A DNA stretch of 39,819 nucleotides from NCBI RefSeq assembly GCF_905235195.1, contig NZ_CAJOKH010000002.1, positions 1 to 39,819 of the forward strand, written 5' to 3'. The position numbers were made by a program, and so were the translations under genes. Source of the DNA: an uncultured Methanobrevibacter sp. (lineage in GTDB: Archaea; Methanobacteriota; Methanobacteria; Methanobacteriales; Methanobacteriaceae). Positions 9,343 through 18,851 of the stretch are shown piece after piece; the stretch's first letter is position 1, and each line of letters starts with the position of its first letter. The notes beneath the pieces are model-generated. The model was not told the DNA's origin, searched no databases, and saw only the letters and a list, made by a program, of their open reading frames with translations.

Positions 9343-9622
9343 TTTTTATATTCACCTTTTAAAGGCTTTATTTATTAGATTTTTAATTTATAAAATTAAT
9401 CAATAAAATATTAATTTATACCTTTGTAATTCTTATTATAAAATATTTCTTACTTTTTAACAATTTTTTTTATAATAATTTCATAATTTAATTTATAATT
9501 AAAATAAAATTTTTATTTTCAATGATTTTGAAAATATATTAAGTATAAGTTAATATTTTATAAATAGATGTTAAATTAAATGATACTTTTTAAAAAAATA
9601 ATAAAATTTTTAAGGTTTATAA

Positions 9623-10789
9623 TCAAAAACCAAATACTTTTCCAAATAATGGAATAAATACATTTGCAGGTAAAATGAAAAATGTTGCGATACTTACACC
9701 TATATCTGTTCCAATAAATACAAGAAGTACTCTAAATATGTTATTATGCCATAAATCTTTAAAACTTTCTATTTCTCCAAGTTTATGTATGTCTCTTTTT
9801 CTAACAGGCTTATAATGTAATTCTACAAGTGCTGAGAACATACCTGCAGCAAGTATAGGGTGCATTACAGTAAATGGGGCAGCAATACCTCCAACAATCC
9901 CGGATACAATTTTAGATCCAGAACAAATAGAACCTAAAAAGCCCATAATAAAATAAACTATAAAATAAAGTAAAAGTTCGTTAGTAATGTTTATCCCATT
10001 AATAAATGCCAGAAAAAATATCAAGATAAAGATTACAGGTATTGAACCAAGTATTATTTTAAGCCATGGAATTTTACCTTTTGAGGAGAGATCTGTTAGT
10101 TCTTTACGGCTTGGGATTGTTTGAGGATTATCTAAATATTTCTCAATACCTTCTTTGTGACCTGCTCCAACAACAGCAACAACAGTATCTTCTCTAATAT
10201 TCAATATGCTTTGTGCAAGATAGGCATCTCTTTCATGAACTAAAACTTCATAAGCTCCAGGAGACTCCTCTTTAAAGTATTTCATTACTTCCTCAATAGT
10301 ATCTTCTTGTTTTAAATCTTCAATATCAATTTCTTCATCATCACCCATGATTAATGCTTTAAGGGTACCGAATACAAATTTAAGTTTTTCCCATATGCTC
10401 ATCTGATTTAAAGTTCGCTGTAGGGTAATATTAATGTCTCTATCAAGTAGTGCAATTTTAATGTCTAAATCCTCAGCAGCTTTAATTGCTCCTATCATTT
10501 CTGAACCTGGTTTTACATCAACATCCTTTCCAATTTTGTTTTGAATGTAACCAAGAATAGTACTTGCAAAAAATACTCCTACCTTATTTTCTTTTATAAT
10601 CTTGCTCATAGGGATAGTGTCATCTGTTTCAATACCATTCATTTCATTTTTAAGCTTATGATATCTTCCCAAATCTAATTCAATGCCTACTACATCGGGT
10701 TGAATTTCGTATATGGTGTCCTTAACCTCTTCAACACTTTCACTTGATACGTGTGCTGTTCCTATAATAGTTAGATTTTCTTTAATCAA
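9623..10789 (-). CDS. TraB-domain membrane protein (TraB/PrgY family)
   Basis: 388 residues. The N-terminal TraB domain (about 1-230) opens with TIIGTAHVSSESVEEVKD and contains DVVGIELDLGRY and VVAVVGAGHKEGI. The rest has about four to five membrane spans. Bacterial PrgY/TraB members limit peptide-pheromone signalling and the fold resembles Tiki-type metalloproteases, but the archaeal role is unknown. The start is TTG (10789-10787): the frame holds no ATG before residue 50, while the family begins right at the TraB motif. The SD is weak. Confidence 0.87.
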   Translation of the reverse strand: MIKENLTIIGTAHVSSESVEEVKDTIYEIQPDVVGIELDLGRYHKLKNEMNGIETDDTIPMSKIIKENKVGVFFASTILGYIQNKIGKDVDVKPGSEMIGAIKAAEDLDIKIALLDRDINITLQRTLNQMSIWEKLKFVFGTLKALIMGDDEEIDIEDLKQEDTIEEVMKYFKEESPGAYEVLVHERDAYLAQSILNIREDTVVAVVGAGHKEGIEKYLDNPQTIPSRKELTDLSSKGKIPWLKIILGSIPVIFILIFFLAFINGINITNELLLYFIVYFIMGFLGSICSGSKIVSGIVGGIAAPFTVMHPILAAGMFSALVELHYKPVRKRDIHKLGEIESFKDLWHNNIFRVLLVFIGTDIGVSIATFFILPANVFIPLFGKVFGF

Positions 10790-11003
10790 AATAACACATC
10801 TTTGAATTATTAAGTTATAAAATAATATATAAAATATTAAAAATATTATTTTTTAAAATTATATAAATTCAATATTAAAATATAATTTAAATATTTATAA
10901 ATATTTAACTCTTTGTTTTAATTTAATTTTACTCAATATACAAGGATAATTTAATTGAGATATATTATTTAAAACATCAATTCGAAAGTTTTTTTTATTT
11001 ATT

Positions 11004-11714
11004 TCATTGTTTTGGAATGTAAGGTTTTATTACATCTTGATTATATATTCCTACATTATTTGAAATGTTCTTTTTAAGACAAAAATCAGTATCTCTACTT
11101 AGACCTAGTTTTTCTAAACGGTTTGCAGATCCGCTATTTAATATATGTTCTATAAGGGCAAATTCATCTCGACTTGCAAGTATTGCACTTTGGGAATATT
11201 CGCTAAATTCAATATTTAAATTTTTCCTCTGTTTTATTCTGTTTATTTGGTATAATATTTCTCCACATGCAAGATAATCTTCTATTGTAAAATTACCCTT
11301 CCAGCCGGCCATTACTAAATCAATATGGCTAGTTGCTTTTTCAACTGCAGCTTCAGCAACTGCTTTAGCATTAATTAATCCTCCAATTAATATGGTTTTA
11401 GCAGTCATGTCTTTTAATATTCTTGTACCATTACTTGTTGTTAAAATTAATACTTTCTTTTTAGTTGTGTAATTATTAATATCTACCGGAGAGTTTCCTA
11501 TTTCAAAATCTTCAATTTTCATTCCATTACGTTCACCTGCTAGAACACCATTATGTTTTTTACTCATTTCAATTGCTTGTTCCGGAGTAAATGTAGGAAT
11601 TACTTTTTTAAATTTTTCTAATGCTACTGTAATTGTTGTACTTGCTCTTAACTGGTCAACCATAATTGATAAATCTTTAGATGAGCTTACTTCAAAACTT
11701 AAACTTACTTCCAT
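11004..11714 (-). CDS. comB: 2-phosphosulfolactate phosphatase (coenzyme M biosynthesis)
   Basis: ComB removes phosphate from (R)-2-phosphosulfolactate, the second step from phosphoenolpyruvate to coenzyme M. The 236-residue protein has the family motifs VDQLRASTTI (19-28), GERNGMKIEDFEIGNSP and LTTSNGTRIL. The C-terminal CLKKN segment is close to the usual end. The ATG at 11714 follows GTGG at SD distance. Coenzyme M is a substrate of both Mtr and Mcr, encoded a few kilobases away. Confidence 0.93.
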   Translation of the reverse strand: MEVSLSFEVSSSKDLSIMVDQLRASTTITVALEKFKKVIPTFTPEQAIEMSKKHNGVLAGERNGMKIEDFEIGNSPVDINNYTTKKKVLILTTSNGTRILKDMTAKTILIGGLINAKAVAEAAVEKATSHIDLVMAGWKGNFTIEDYLACGEILYQINRIKQRKNLNIEFSEYSQSAILASRDEFALIEHILNSGSANRLEKLGLSRDTDFCLKKNISNNVGIYNQDVIKPYIPKQ

Positions 11715-12093
11715 TATACCACATTAGTTTTTTCATTTAATAATTTTTTTAATTCATATTATTATTTGTTATGATTTTTTAATTGTAATACTTTATTGAT
11801 TTTTTATTTTACATATCTTTTTAATAATTTATTTAATATAAAATAATTTTTCTTAAGTTTTATTAATTATTAAACTTTTATTCCTCTTAAATATAAGTTA
11901 TATACTGGAATAATTTTTGTTTTTAAAAAATGCTTATTATTTTCTAAAATTTTTTTTTTAAAAAAGCTGAAATTAATATAATTATATATAGATGTGTTAT
12001 TCTATTTATAATGTTTTTTTCATTTTTTTTATTACATAAAATTTTTTATCTTAATAATTCAATAAATTATTAGAAATATTATTCGGCGAAATT
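11715..12093. other. AT-rich divergent spacer, no gene seen
   Basis: 379 bp between the divergent comB and the 182-residue gene. It is extremely AT-rich, with several poly-T tracts. I find no open frame, tRNA or convincing hairpin. It must contain the two divergent promoters. Confidence 0.6.
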
Positions 12094-12642
12094 ATGAAAA
12101 TTGTTACAACTCCAATGTGTAAAGATATTCTTGATATTGCAGGAATTAGAGATTATAATTTAATTAAACATCCTTCTAGAGAGTATGGGGATTTTGCAAT
12201 ATTATTATCTGAAAGTAAAGTTCAGGATATGGATACATTAAGAATAAAAATAAATACATTTAATCAGATATTTGAAAGTATTAAGAAAGTTTCTAAATAT
12301 TCTCCAAAGCAATTAACTGATAATGAAATTAACGAATATTTTAAACACTATACATTTGCTTATGAGTGGATTAATAATTCCTTAAAAGTTCAAAAGATTA
12401 AGCAACGAAATAAAAATATTAAAGTATCTGTTTTAAGTAAATTTATAAAAGATATTGTAGAAGATATGAATTTTACAATTACAGATAAAGATTTTGATTA
12501 TTTAATATGCCCTGATTATATGGATGTAGAAGGCAGCAATAATTACAGTCTTATAAAGCTTCCAACTCATGATAACATATCTAAAAATCCAATAGAAAAA
12601 GCAGAATTAAGATATTCAATTCTATTAAATATTAATATCTAA
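12094..12642 (+). CDS. unrecognised 182-residue protein next to mmp7
   Basis: The protein begins MKIVTTPMCKDILDIAGI. The N-terminal part contains HPSREYGDFAILLSESK and a segment (NTFNQIFESIKKVSKY) that looks helical. A charged middle (SLKVQKIKQRNKNIK) and a C-terminal KDFDYLICPDYMD follow. There are only two cysteines, no signal peptide and no membrane span, so it is probably cytoplasmic. It lies 118 bp upstream of mmp7 in the same direction, so a role with Mcr maturation is possible by context only. It does not match my memory of Mmp17. Codon use is like its neighbours. Confidence 0.7.
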   Translation: MKIVTTPMCKDILDIAGIRDYNLIKHPSREYGDFAILLSESKVQDMDTLRIKINTFNQIFESIKKVSKYSPKQLTDNEINEYFKHYTFAYEWINNSLKVQKIKQRNKNIKVSVLSKFIKDIVEDMNFTITDKDFDYLICPDYMDVEGSNNYSLIKLPTHDNISKNPIEKAELRYSILLNINI

Positions 12643-12760
12643 AATTTATTTTTTAATAATACTTAAATTGTTTATAAATTAAAATAATTTATTAATCATA
12701 AGAATAATATCTAAATATATAGTCTTGTAGTATTTTTTATATTAATAGGAGATGTTTAAT

Positions 12761-13684
12761 ATGTATGAAACTTTGACTTATACTGGTGGAATTCATAAGA
12801 GTAATGAAATGAGGGAATTAATTGAAGATTTAGGTGGATTTATTATACAAGAAAATATTATACAAATGGACCTTGTAGTAAATATGGCAGTTCCTATTGA
12901 TGATGTTGTAAAAATTAAAGAAAAGTCAAAAGAATTATTAGGTGAAATTACATTTGCTCCTATGGCTGGAACTGAGATAGCTATTGTTTCTCCAACTCTT
13001 GCAAGACATCATCTTCCACATGCAGCATGTGATATTTCCGAATATCTTAGAAGATATGGTGCAAAAGATAATATGGTTGGTTTGGCTAGAGGTCATGGTA
13101 AAGGAACCAGCGGTATTTCTCAGGAAGAAAAATATTTAATTGAAGAACATGATGTTGCAATTTTCGCTCTTGGAAGTTTTAAAGATTGTATTATTGAAAA
13201 ATCATTTTTATATGAAGATATTGATATTCCTGTCATAGTAACCGGGGCTCCTGAATTAGATGTTGAAGATTTGCCTGGTGTAGATGCTTATGTGGGGGGT
13301 TTAGGTAGAATTCCTCGAAGACTTAAACGTGGAGAAAATATTAGAGCTCTTAAAAGATTAGTTCAAACAACTGAAGATATTTTAAATAAAAAGAAAAAAT
13401 ATATGGCTCAAGATTCTCCTTTAGTACCTCCAATTATGGTTAAAAATGCTATTGAGACACAAATTCCTGCTATTGAAACAACTTATACTCCAACTCCTGT
13501 TACAAGTCAGTTAGATGGTGTTAGAATTAAACTTGATTATGATACATATCATGAAGACATTGAAAATGTTGAGATTGCAGGACATAAACTTAAAGAAATT
13601 GCTGATGTTTCAAAATCTCATATGTATGATTATACTCTTGTGAAATTATTCTCTCAAAGTTCATTAACTTTTGATGAGAGTTAA
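12761..13684 (+). CDS. mmp7: methanogenesis marker protein 7
   Basis: 307 residues from [10 protein letters not shown], the conserved family start. An upstream in-frame ATG at 12752 is unlikely because AGGAG (12747-12751) touches it, whereas 12761 lies 9 bases after that SD. The protein contains [35 protein letters not shown]-type marker-7 sequence around residues 85-120. Mmp7 is found only in methanogens and relatives and has been reported with McrC, Mmp3, Mmp17 and the AtwA ATPase in the complex that reductively activates methyl-coenzyme M reductase. Its place beside mmp10 and mcr fits this. Confidence 0.9.
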   Translation: MYETLTYTGGIHKSNEMRELIEDLGGFIIQENIIQMDLVVNMAVPIDDVVKIKEKSKELLGEITFAPMAGTEIAIVSPTLARHHLPHAACDISEYLRRYGAKDNMVGLARGHGKGTSGISQEEKYLIEEHDVAIFALGSFKDCIIEKSFLYEDIDIPVIVTGAPELDVEDLPGVDAYVGGLGRIPRRLKRGENIRALKRLVQTTEDILNKKKKYMAQDSPLVPPIMVKNAIETQIPAIETTYTPTPVTSQLDGVRIKLDYDTYHEDIENVEIAGHKLKEIADVSKSHMYDYTLVKLFSQSSLTFDES

Positions 13685-13801
13685 TACCCTTCTTTTTTTA
13701 TTTTTCTTAAGTTTTTCTAACAGTACATAAATTTGTATTTGGAAAATCTATAATTAAATATTTTAAATTTTAATTTCAATTTATCTTTTTTTATTTTTTT
13801 C

Positions 13802-15058
13802 TTATTGTGGAGCTTCCATTCCATAAAAGTTAATTGCATCTACAAGATCATTAAATTCCTCTAATTCTCTTTCAATAACATTTTCTTCAGTTAAATTTCC
13901 ACTTAATTCTCCATCAACACTAAGTGTATCAGGTCCACGAGCAACTAATCGTTCATTTCCATCATTTGAAAAAATTCTCTCAGCATCTAATTGGTGAATA
14001 TAAGATCTGCCAGGTATTAAAACAGTATCTTTAACTTCTCTTAAATCAATATTTTCAAGGTCATCTTTTGTAATTAAACATGCTATGTCTTTTTCTGTTG
14101 AAATCACATTAACATGGTCTTCAGCACCTATTTTTTCAAATATTTTAGCTATTTTTGGACCTGCAATTTTTGAAGATATGATTGTAGCATAACCTGTAAC
14201 TTTCGCAATAAATTGGAGGTATATTTCATTTCTATCTTTAGATATTGCAAATGGTGCTCCAGTTTCAGGGTCACATACGGGAGTTCCAGTAATTCTTAGT
14301 TTTGGAAATTCAGAGTTAATGTCTTTTACAAGTTGTTCAAAACTTTCAACTGATTGGGAATCAATACCTTTTACTATAGGTCCATTACCTAGGACTAGAC
14401 CTCCTTCAGTGCTATTTGCAAATCTCATTAAAATTCCTGCATGTGCACCCCACTCTTCTAGTTTCTCGCAAGTATTTCTAAGTTCATATCCGTCATTTAC
14501 ACCAGGAATAATTACCATTGCTGCATGTAGCTCAGTATTTTCGCAGAATAATTTTGCAGTTTCAAGTGATACTTCAGGATTTGAATCTCCCATCCATTCT
14601 CTTCTAAGTTTGCTGTTAGCTGCAAATAGTGTAAATGTTACTTCATTAACCCCATATTTAATTAAATCACTTGCCCATTCAACACTATCAATACCTTTTC
14701 CGCTAGTATAACCTAAATGCATAGGTATTTGAAATTGATTAATAGTAGCTGCAAGTTCCTGTATTTGAGGATAACAACTTACATCTCCACCTCCACTAAT
14801 GTTTACTTTGAGATTATTATCACGTACTGGATTAAACATTAATGTAGATTGAACCTCATTAATAACTAAAAAAGCAGGTTTAAACTCTGATAGGGCATCT
14901 TGAATACCTATGGAACATTTTTCACAACCAATTGTTTTAGGAGAACAATATTTGCATCCTAATGCTTTTATTTCACTTACTTTTTTAAAGTAGCAGTATT
15001 TACAAAAACCTCTACAGTCTTTTCCAGGTATTCCACCTACATCAGCTAAAATTTGCAT
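13802..15058 (-). CDS. mmp10: radical SAM McrA-arginine methyltransferase (methanogenesis marker 10)
   Basis: Mmp10 is a cobalamin-dependent radical SAM enzyme that makes 5-(S)-methylarginine on McrA. This 418-residue protein begins MQILADVGGIPGKDCRGFCKYCYFKK. Cys15, Cys19 and Cys22 are the CxxxCxxC ligands of the SAM [4Fe-4S] cluster. A second set, Cys35, Cys38, Cys45 and Cys48, can bind another metal, as the family does. NISGGGDVSCYPQ around residues 83-95 is the GGE-like AdoMet segment. It reads away from mcr. Its target, Arg271 of McrA, is encoded 4.6 kb to the right. Confidence 0.93.
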   Translation of the reverse strand: MQILADVGGIPGKDCRGFCKYCYFKKVSEIKALGCKYCSPKTIGCEKCSIGIQDALSEFKPAFLVINEVQSTLMFNPVRDNNLKVNISGGGDVSCYPQIQELAATINQFQIPMHLGYTSGKGIDSVEWASDLIKYGVNEVTFTLFAANSKLRREWMGDSNPEVSLETAKLFCENTELHAAMVIIPGVNDGYELRNTCEKLEEWGAHAGILMRFANSTEGGLVLGNGPIVKGIDSQSVESFEQLVKDINSEFPKLRITGTPVCDPETGAPFAISKDRNEIYLQFIAKVTGYATIISSKIAGPKIAKIFEKIGAEDHVNVISTEKDIACLITKDDLENIDLREVKDTVLIPGRSYIHQLDAERIFSNDGNERLVARGPDTLSVDGELSGNLTEENVIERELEEFNDLVDAINFYGMEAPQ

Positions 15059-15490
15059 AATATCTTCTTTTTTATGAGTTAACTTGAAATTTAGTTTATT
15101 TTTTTTATAAAATTTTAAAACATTTAATATTTTATATTGTTTTTTATTTAATTATTTTTTACTTTTTTTTAAATTTTGTTTTTCAAATTTAGATTTTATT
15201 TTTATTATTTTTAACTAGAAAAAGTAATAAGTTTCCAATTTTCAATTAAATTCTAATTTTAGAATTTTTTAATTTTCTTTTTAATTTTAGTTTAATTTTT
15301 ATTTATTTATATTTTTAACTATTCAATTAATATTTGTTCTAAATTAGTATTTTTATCTGAAATAATTATTTTATATAAATATTTAAGTTTTTTAACTTAT
15401 TTAAAAAAGTATTACTTTAAGAGCCATTTTTCCTAAAAAAATCTATTTGATTATTACATATAAATTTTACTACTTATAAAAAAAGGTAAT
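15059..15490. other. AT-rich spacer upstream of the mcr promoter
   Basis: About 430 bp of T-rich sequence between the divergent mmp10 and the mcr promoter. I see no gene or RNA. It probably contains the mmp10 promoter and perhaps upstream control sites for mcr, but nothing stands out. Confidence 0.55.
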
Positions 15491-15500
15491 ATTTATATTA
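15484..15500 (+). promoter_or_regulatory. mcr operon promoter (BRE/TATA)
   Basis: A TATA box, TTTATATTA at 15492-15500, is preceded by a purine-rich BRE-like AAGGTAAT. Its centre predicts a transcription start near 15522-15523, giving a 5' leader of about 120 nt before mcrB. Confidence 0.6.
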
Positions 15501-15523
15501 TATCTTAAAGATATTAAAATTTG

Positions 15524-15613
15524 TATACCATATGGCTTGCTATGCAAAAACTTGCTTTGTAGCTTACTTAACATAAACTATAAAAAACGCTATGTTTATG
15601 ATTAAGTGGTATA
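15524..15613 (+). ncRNA. candidate structured leader RNA of the mcr operon
   Basis: The leader folds on paper into a three-stem junction. P1: TATACC (15524-15529) with GGTATA (15608-15613). P2: GCTA/TAGC (15539-15542 with 15560-15563) extended by GCAA/TTGC (15544-15547 with 15552-15555) around an AAAC loop. P3: ACTTAACATAAAC (15566-15578) with GTTTATG-A-TTAAGT (15594-15607), 13 bp with one bulged A. P1 begins 1-2 nt after the predicted start of transcription, and P3 ends where P1 resumes. The SD (AGGAGGG) lies 20 nt downstream. It may be a riboswitch-like element or a stabilising 5' fold. I know of no named RNA family for it. Confidence 0.5.
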
Positions 15614-15644
15614 TTAGTAACTCTATTTATTTAGGAGGGAAAAA

Positions 15645-16976
15645 ATGGCGAAGTTTGATGATAAAGTCGATTTATACGACGATAGGGGTACATTAGTCGA
15701 TTCCAATGTACCTATTGAAGCTCTAAGTCCAGTACGTAACCCAGCTATTCAAAAAATTGTAACTGGTATTAAAAGAACTGTTGCTGTAAACTTAGAAGGT
15801 ATAGAAAACTCATTAAGAAATGCTGCTGTCGGTGGTAAATCTAGTAAAATCTTAGGAAGAGAAATGGACCTTGATATTACTGGTAATGCTGATGCTATTG
15901 CAGCATCCTTAAAAGATATGATTAAAGTTACCGATGATGATGATACTAAAGTAGAACTCATTTCTGATGGTAAAAGGATTTTAGTACAAGTCCCAAGTAA
16001 AAGAATAGATGCTTCTGCAGAATATTCTGTTGCAACTTTAGCTACTTCTAATGCTTTAATCCAAGCTATTATTAATAATTTGGATGTTAACATGTACGAT
16101 GCTAACATGGTCAAAGCTGCTGTTTTAGGTACATACCCACAATCTGTAGATTATGGTGGATCTAACATTGCAACTATGTTAAACGTACCTCAAAAATTAG
16201 AAGGTCCTGGTTACTCATTCAGGAATATTACTGCAAACCACATTGTTGCAGCTACCCTTAAAAACTCTTTCCAAGCTACTGCTTTAGCTAGTATCTTAGA
16301 ACAAACTGCAATGTTTGAAATGGGAGATGCAATTGGAGCATTTGAAAGAATGCACTTATTAGGTTTAGCTTACCAAGGAATGAATGCAGATAACTTAGTA
16401 TTAAGCTTAGTACAAGATAATGCAACTGACTCTTCTGTTGGTGATATTATTATGGATACTATTGGAAGAGCTAATGCTGATGGAATTATTGGTGTTGAAA
16501 AAGATTTAAATGGATTCAATGTATACCAAACTGACGATTTAGCTAAATGGAACGCTTACGTAGCTGCTGGTTCTGTTGCTGCAACTATGGTAAACGTTGG
16601 TGCTGCTCGTGCTGCTCAAGGTATTCCATCCACTATTTTATACTTCAACGATTCAATTGAATTTGCTACTGGTTTACCTGGTCTTGACTTCGGTAGAGGT
16701 GAAGGTGTAGCTGTAGGATTCAGTTTCTTCTCTCACTCTATCTATGGTGGAGGAGGTCCTGGTTTATTCAATGGAAACCATATTGTTACAAGACATAGTA
16801 AAGGTTTCACAATTCCTTGTGTAGCTGCAGGTATGTCTTTAGATGCTGGTACTCAACTCTTCTCTCCAGAAGCAACATCTGGATTAATTAAAGAAGTATA
16901 CAGTAGAATTGACGAATTCAGAGAACCTCTTAAATATGTCGCAGAAGCTGCTTCAGACATAAAAGGAGATATCTAA
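15645..16976 (+). CDS. mcrB: methyl-coenzyme M reductase I subunit beta
   Basis: McrB is one of three subunits of the (alpha-beta-gamma)2 Ni-F430 enzyme that makes methane and the CoM-CoB heterodisulfide from methyl-CoM and coenzyme B. The 443-residue length is normal. The conserved [13 protein letters not shown] is present, and its tyrosine is residue 367, the substrate-pocket Tyr367 known from Methanothermobacter. Other family segments include [23 protein letters not shown]. It is first in the operon, has a strong SD (AGGAGGG, 15633-15639), and uses C-ending codons heavily, as expected for a very abundant protein. Confidence 0.98.
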   Translation: MAKFDDKVDLYDDRGTLVDSNVPIEALSPVRNPAIQKIVTGIKRTVAVNLEGIENSLRNAAVGGKSSKILGREMDLDITGNADAIAASLKDMIKVTDDDDTKVELISDGKRILVQVPSKRIDASAEYSVATLATSNALIQAIINNLDVNMYDANMVKAAVLGTYPQSVDYGGSNIATMLNVPQKLEGPGYSFRNITANHIVAATLKNSFQATALASILEQTAMFEMGDAIGAFERMHLLGLAYQGMNADNLVLSLVQDNATDSSVGDIIMDTIGRANADGIIGVEKDLNGFNVYQTDDLAKWNAYVAAGSVAATMVNVGAARAAQGIPSTILYFNDSIEFATGLPGLDFGRGEGVAVGFSFFSHSIYGGGGPGLFNGNHIVTRHSKGFTIPCVAAGMSLDAGTQLFSPEATSGLIKEVYSRIDEFREPLKYVAEAASDIKGDI

Positions 16977-17021
16977 TTATTTTTAATAAAAAATACATCT
17001 AATTGTATGGGGTAGAAAAAA

Positions 17022-17483
17022 ATGGACATTGAAATATTTCCTTATAGAATCATTAGTGCAGATACTACTGAAAAATTACTAAACGGTATTGAAAGTTTAG
17101 ATGATGTTAGAAGGACTGTTATTCATGGACCAAGACTTCCCCCTGATGATCCTGATTTAGATCCAAAATATAAAGATAAAAGGGAAATTACTGTTAAAGG
17201 TAAACCAATAGAACTTAAGATTCGTGTTGGTCGTATCTTTGTAGATTTAACTTCTGAATCTGCTATTAAAGAAGTTGAAAAAATCTGTGATGAAGTACTT
17301 CCATTTGGATATGATATTAACACAAGTAGAAGTGAATACATTAGAAAACACAAAACTGTTAGTGATGCTATTAAATATGGTGTTGAAGATAATAATCTTC
17401 CTGATGAATTGATTGGTATGACTGATCAAACTAGACAACTAGCAGAAAATCTTGATTACATTGATTATGATGAAGTGGAATAG
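17022..17483 (+). CDS. mcrD: methyl-coenzyme M reductase operon protein D
   Basis: 153 residues, starting [23 protein letters not shown] and containing [12 protein letters not shown], the McrD pattern. McrD is not in the mature reductase. It is thought to bind apo-Mcr and help assembly or F430 delivery. It lies 45 bp after mcrB and its stop is 5 bp before mcrC. Unlike mcrB, G and A it uses mostly A/T-ending codons (phenylalanine nearly always TTT), consistent with lower protein amount. Confidence 0.95.
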   Translation: MDIEIFPYRIISADTTEKLLNGIESLDDVRRTVIHGPRLPPDDPDLDPKYKDKREITVKGKPIELKIRVGRIFVDLTSESAIKEVEKICDEVLPFGYDINTSRSEYIRKHKTVSDAIKYGVEDNNLPDELIGMTDQTRQLAENLDYIDYDEVE

Positions 17484-17488
17484 GTAAT

Positions 17489-18085
17489 ATGATTGGAAGA
17501 ACAACACATGTAGTTGACTGCCGTGAAACCATGGGTCTTGGTGAAGGTGGAGGAATTGCTCAAAGAGGAACTTTTGCTAAATGTGGAAGTGATGTTATTG
17601 CTGTTGCAATGTCTCCTGGACGAAGACATATTACTAAACCTGTATGTGAAATTACATTTGCATTACGTGAAGCAAATTTATTAACTAGTACTATGATTTT
17701 AAATGCTGGTGCTGGTGTTCCTGGTGATGCTCCAGGAGTTGGTGCTTCTAGTTTATTTGGTTTAACTCCTGAAGAGATTGAACAATTAAATCAGTATAAA
17801 CTTTTAGTTATTCATTTAGGGGGAGTAAGAAATCATATTATTTATAAAGCAAGGTTAATATTGAGAAATGTAAATAGGCCTTGTGTTATTATATGTGAAT
17901 ATCCTGTTGATTTTGAGGATTTCGCAAAAATAGGGATTAAAACTTCTAAGGTTATGCCTGATGAAGTTCAAACAAAAGGAACCATTATTAATATTATTAG
18001 TGGTGTTATAAGAGGACAAACTGTTTCTCAAGAACAATTAGATGAAATTATTAGAAAAGTTAAATTAGCATTAGGAGATGCATAA
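17489..18085 (+). CDS. mcrC: methyl-coenzyme M reductase operon protein C (activation factor)
   Basis: 198 residues, starting [32 protein letters not shown]. McrC is part of the ATP-dependent complex that reduces inactive Ni(II)-Mcr to Ni(I), together with marker proteins such as Mmp7 and the AtwA ATPase. Presence of mcrC in the cluster, with the type I sequence of McrA, shows this is the mcr and not the mrt operon. It is packed between mcrD (5 bp) and mcrG (2 bp). Codon use is A/T-ending like mcrD. Confidence 0.95.
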   Translation: MIGRTTHVVDCRETMGLGEGGGIAQRGTFAKCGSDVIAVAMSPGRRHITKPVCEITFALREANLLTSTMILNAGAGVPGDAPGVGASSLFGLTPEEIEQLNQYKLLVIHLGGVRNHIIYKARLILRNVNRPCVIICEYPVDFEDFAKIGIKTSKVMPDEVQTKGTIINIISGVIRGQTVSQEQLDEIIRKVKLALGDA

Positions 18086-18087
18086 TT

Positions 18088-18837
18088 ATGGCACAATATT
18101 ACCCAGGTACATCTAAAGTTTCTAAAAATAGAATACATTTTGCTGACCCAGATCAAGAGTTAGAAAAATTAAGAGAAATTTCAGATGAAGATATAGTAAA
18201 AATATTAGGTCACAGGGCTCCAGGTGAAGAATATAAATCAGTTCACCCTCCTTTAGATGAAATGGATGAGCCTGAAGACATTGTAAGAGAAATTGTTACA
18301 CCAATTGATGGTGCAAAAGCAGGAGACAGAGTAAGATATATTCAATTCGCTGATTCCATGTACTTCGCTCCAGCTCAACCTTATGTAAGAGCTAGATCAT
18401 ACATGAACAGATACAGAGGAATTGATACCGGTACCTTATCCGGAAGACAAGTTATCGAAGTAAGGGAAAGAGATCTCGAAAAACTTTCAAAAGAGTTATT
18501 AGAAACAGAATTCTTTGACCCAGCAAGAACTGGAATCAGAGGTAAATCTGTACACGGTCACTCCTTAAGGTTAGATGAAGACGGTATTATGTTCGATATG
18601 TTAAGAAGACAACTTATGAACAAAGAAACCGGTCATGTAGAAATGGTAAAAGATCAAATTGGAATTCCTTTAGATGAACCTATTGACTTAGGTGAACCTT
18701 TAGATGAAGAAAAATTAAAAGATATTACCACAATTTACAGAGTAGATGGTGACGCATACAAAGATGACAAAGATGCTGTTGAAGTATTACATAAAATCCA
18801 TGTCACCAGATCCCAAGGAGGATATTGCCCTGAATAG
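18088..18837 (+). CDS. mcrG: methyl-coenzyme M reductase I subunit gamma
   Basis: 249 residues, starting [21 protein letters not shown]. The segment LSGRQ places Ser118 and Arg120 at the numbers known for coenzyme-binding residues of the gamma subunit. The C-terminus ends [12 protein letters not shown] as in the family. It begins 2 bp after mcrC and is followed by mcrA after 14 bp, with GGGGAGG as SD. Codon use returns to the highly expressed type. Confidence 0.98.
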   Translation: MAQYYPGTSKVSKNRIHFADPDQELEKLREISDEDIVKILGHRAPGEEYKSVHPPLDEMDEPEDIVREIVTPIDGAKAGDRVRYIQFADSMYFAPAQPYVRARSYMNRYRGIDTGTLSGRQVIEVRERDLEKLSKELLETEFFDPARTGIRGKSVHGHSLRLDEDGIMFDMLRRQLMNKETGHVEMVKDQIGIPLDEPIDLGEPLDEEKLKDITTIYRVDGDAYKDDKDAVEVLHKIHVTRSQGGYCPE

Positions 18838-18851
18838 GGGAGGTTATTATT

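Noticed and set aside
14319-14711. 130-codon plus-strand frame inside mmp10
   Set aside because: Antisense shadow of a clearly conserved gene, with no SD and no recognisable domain.
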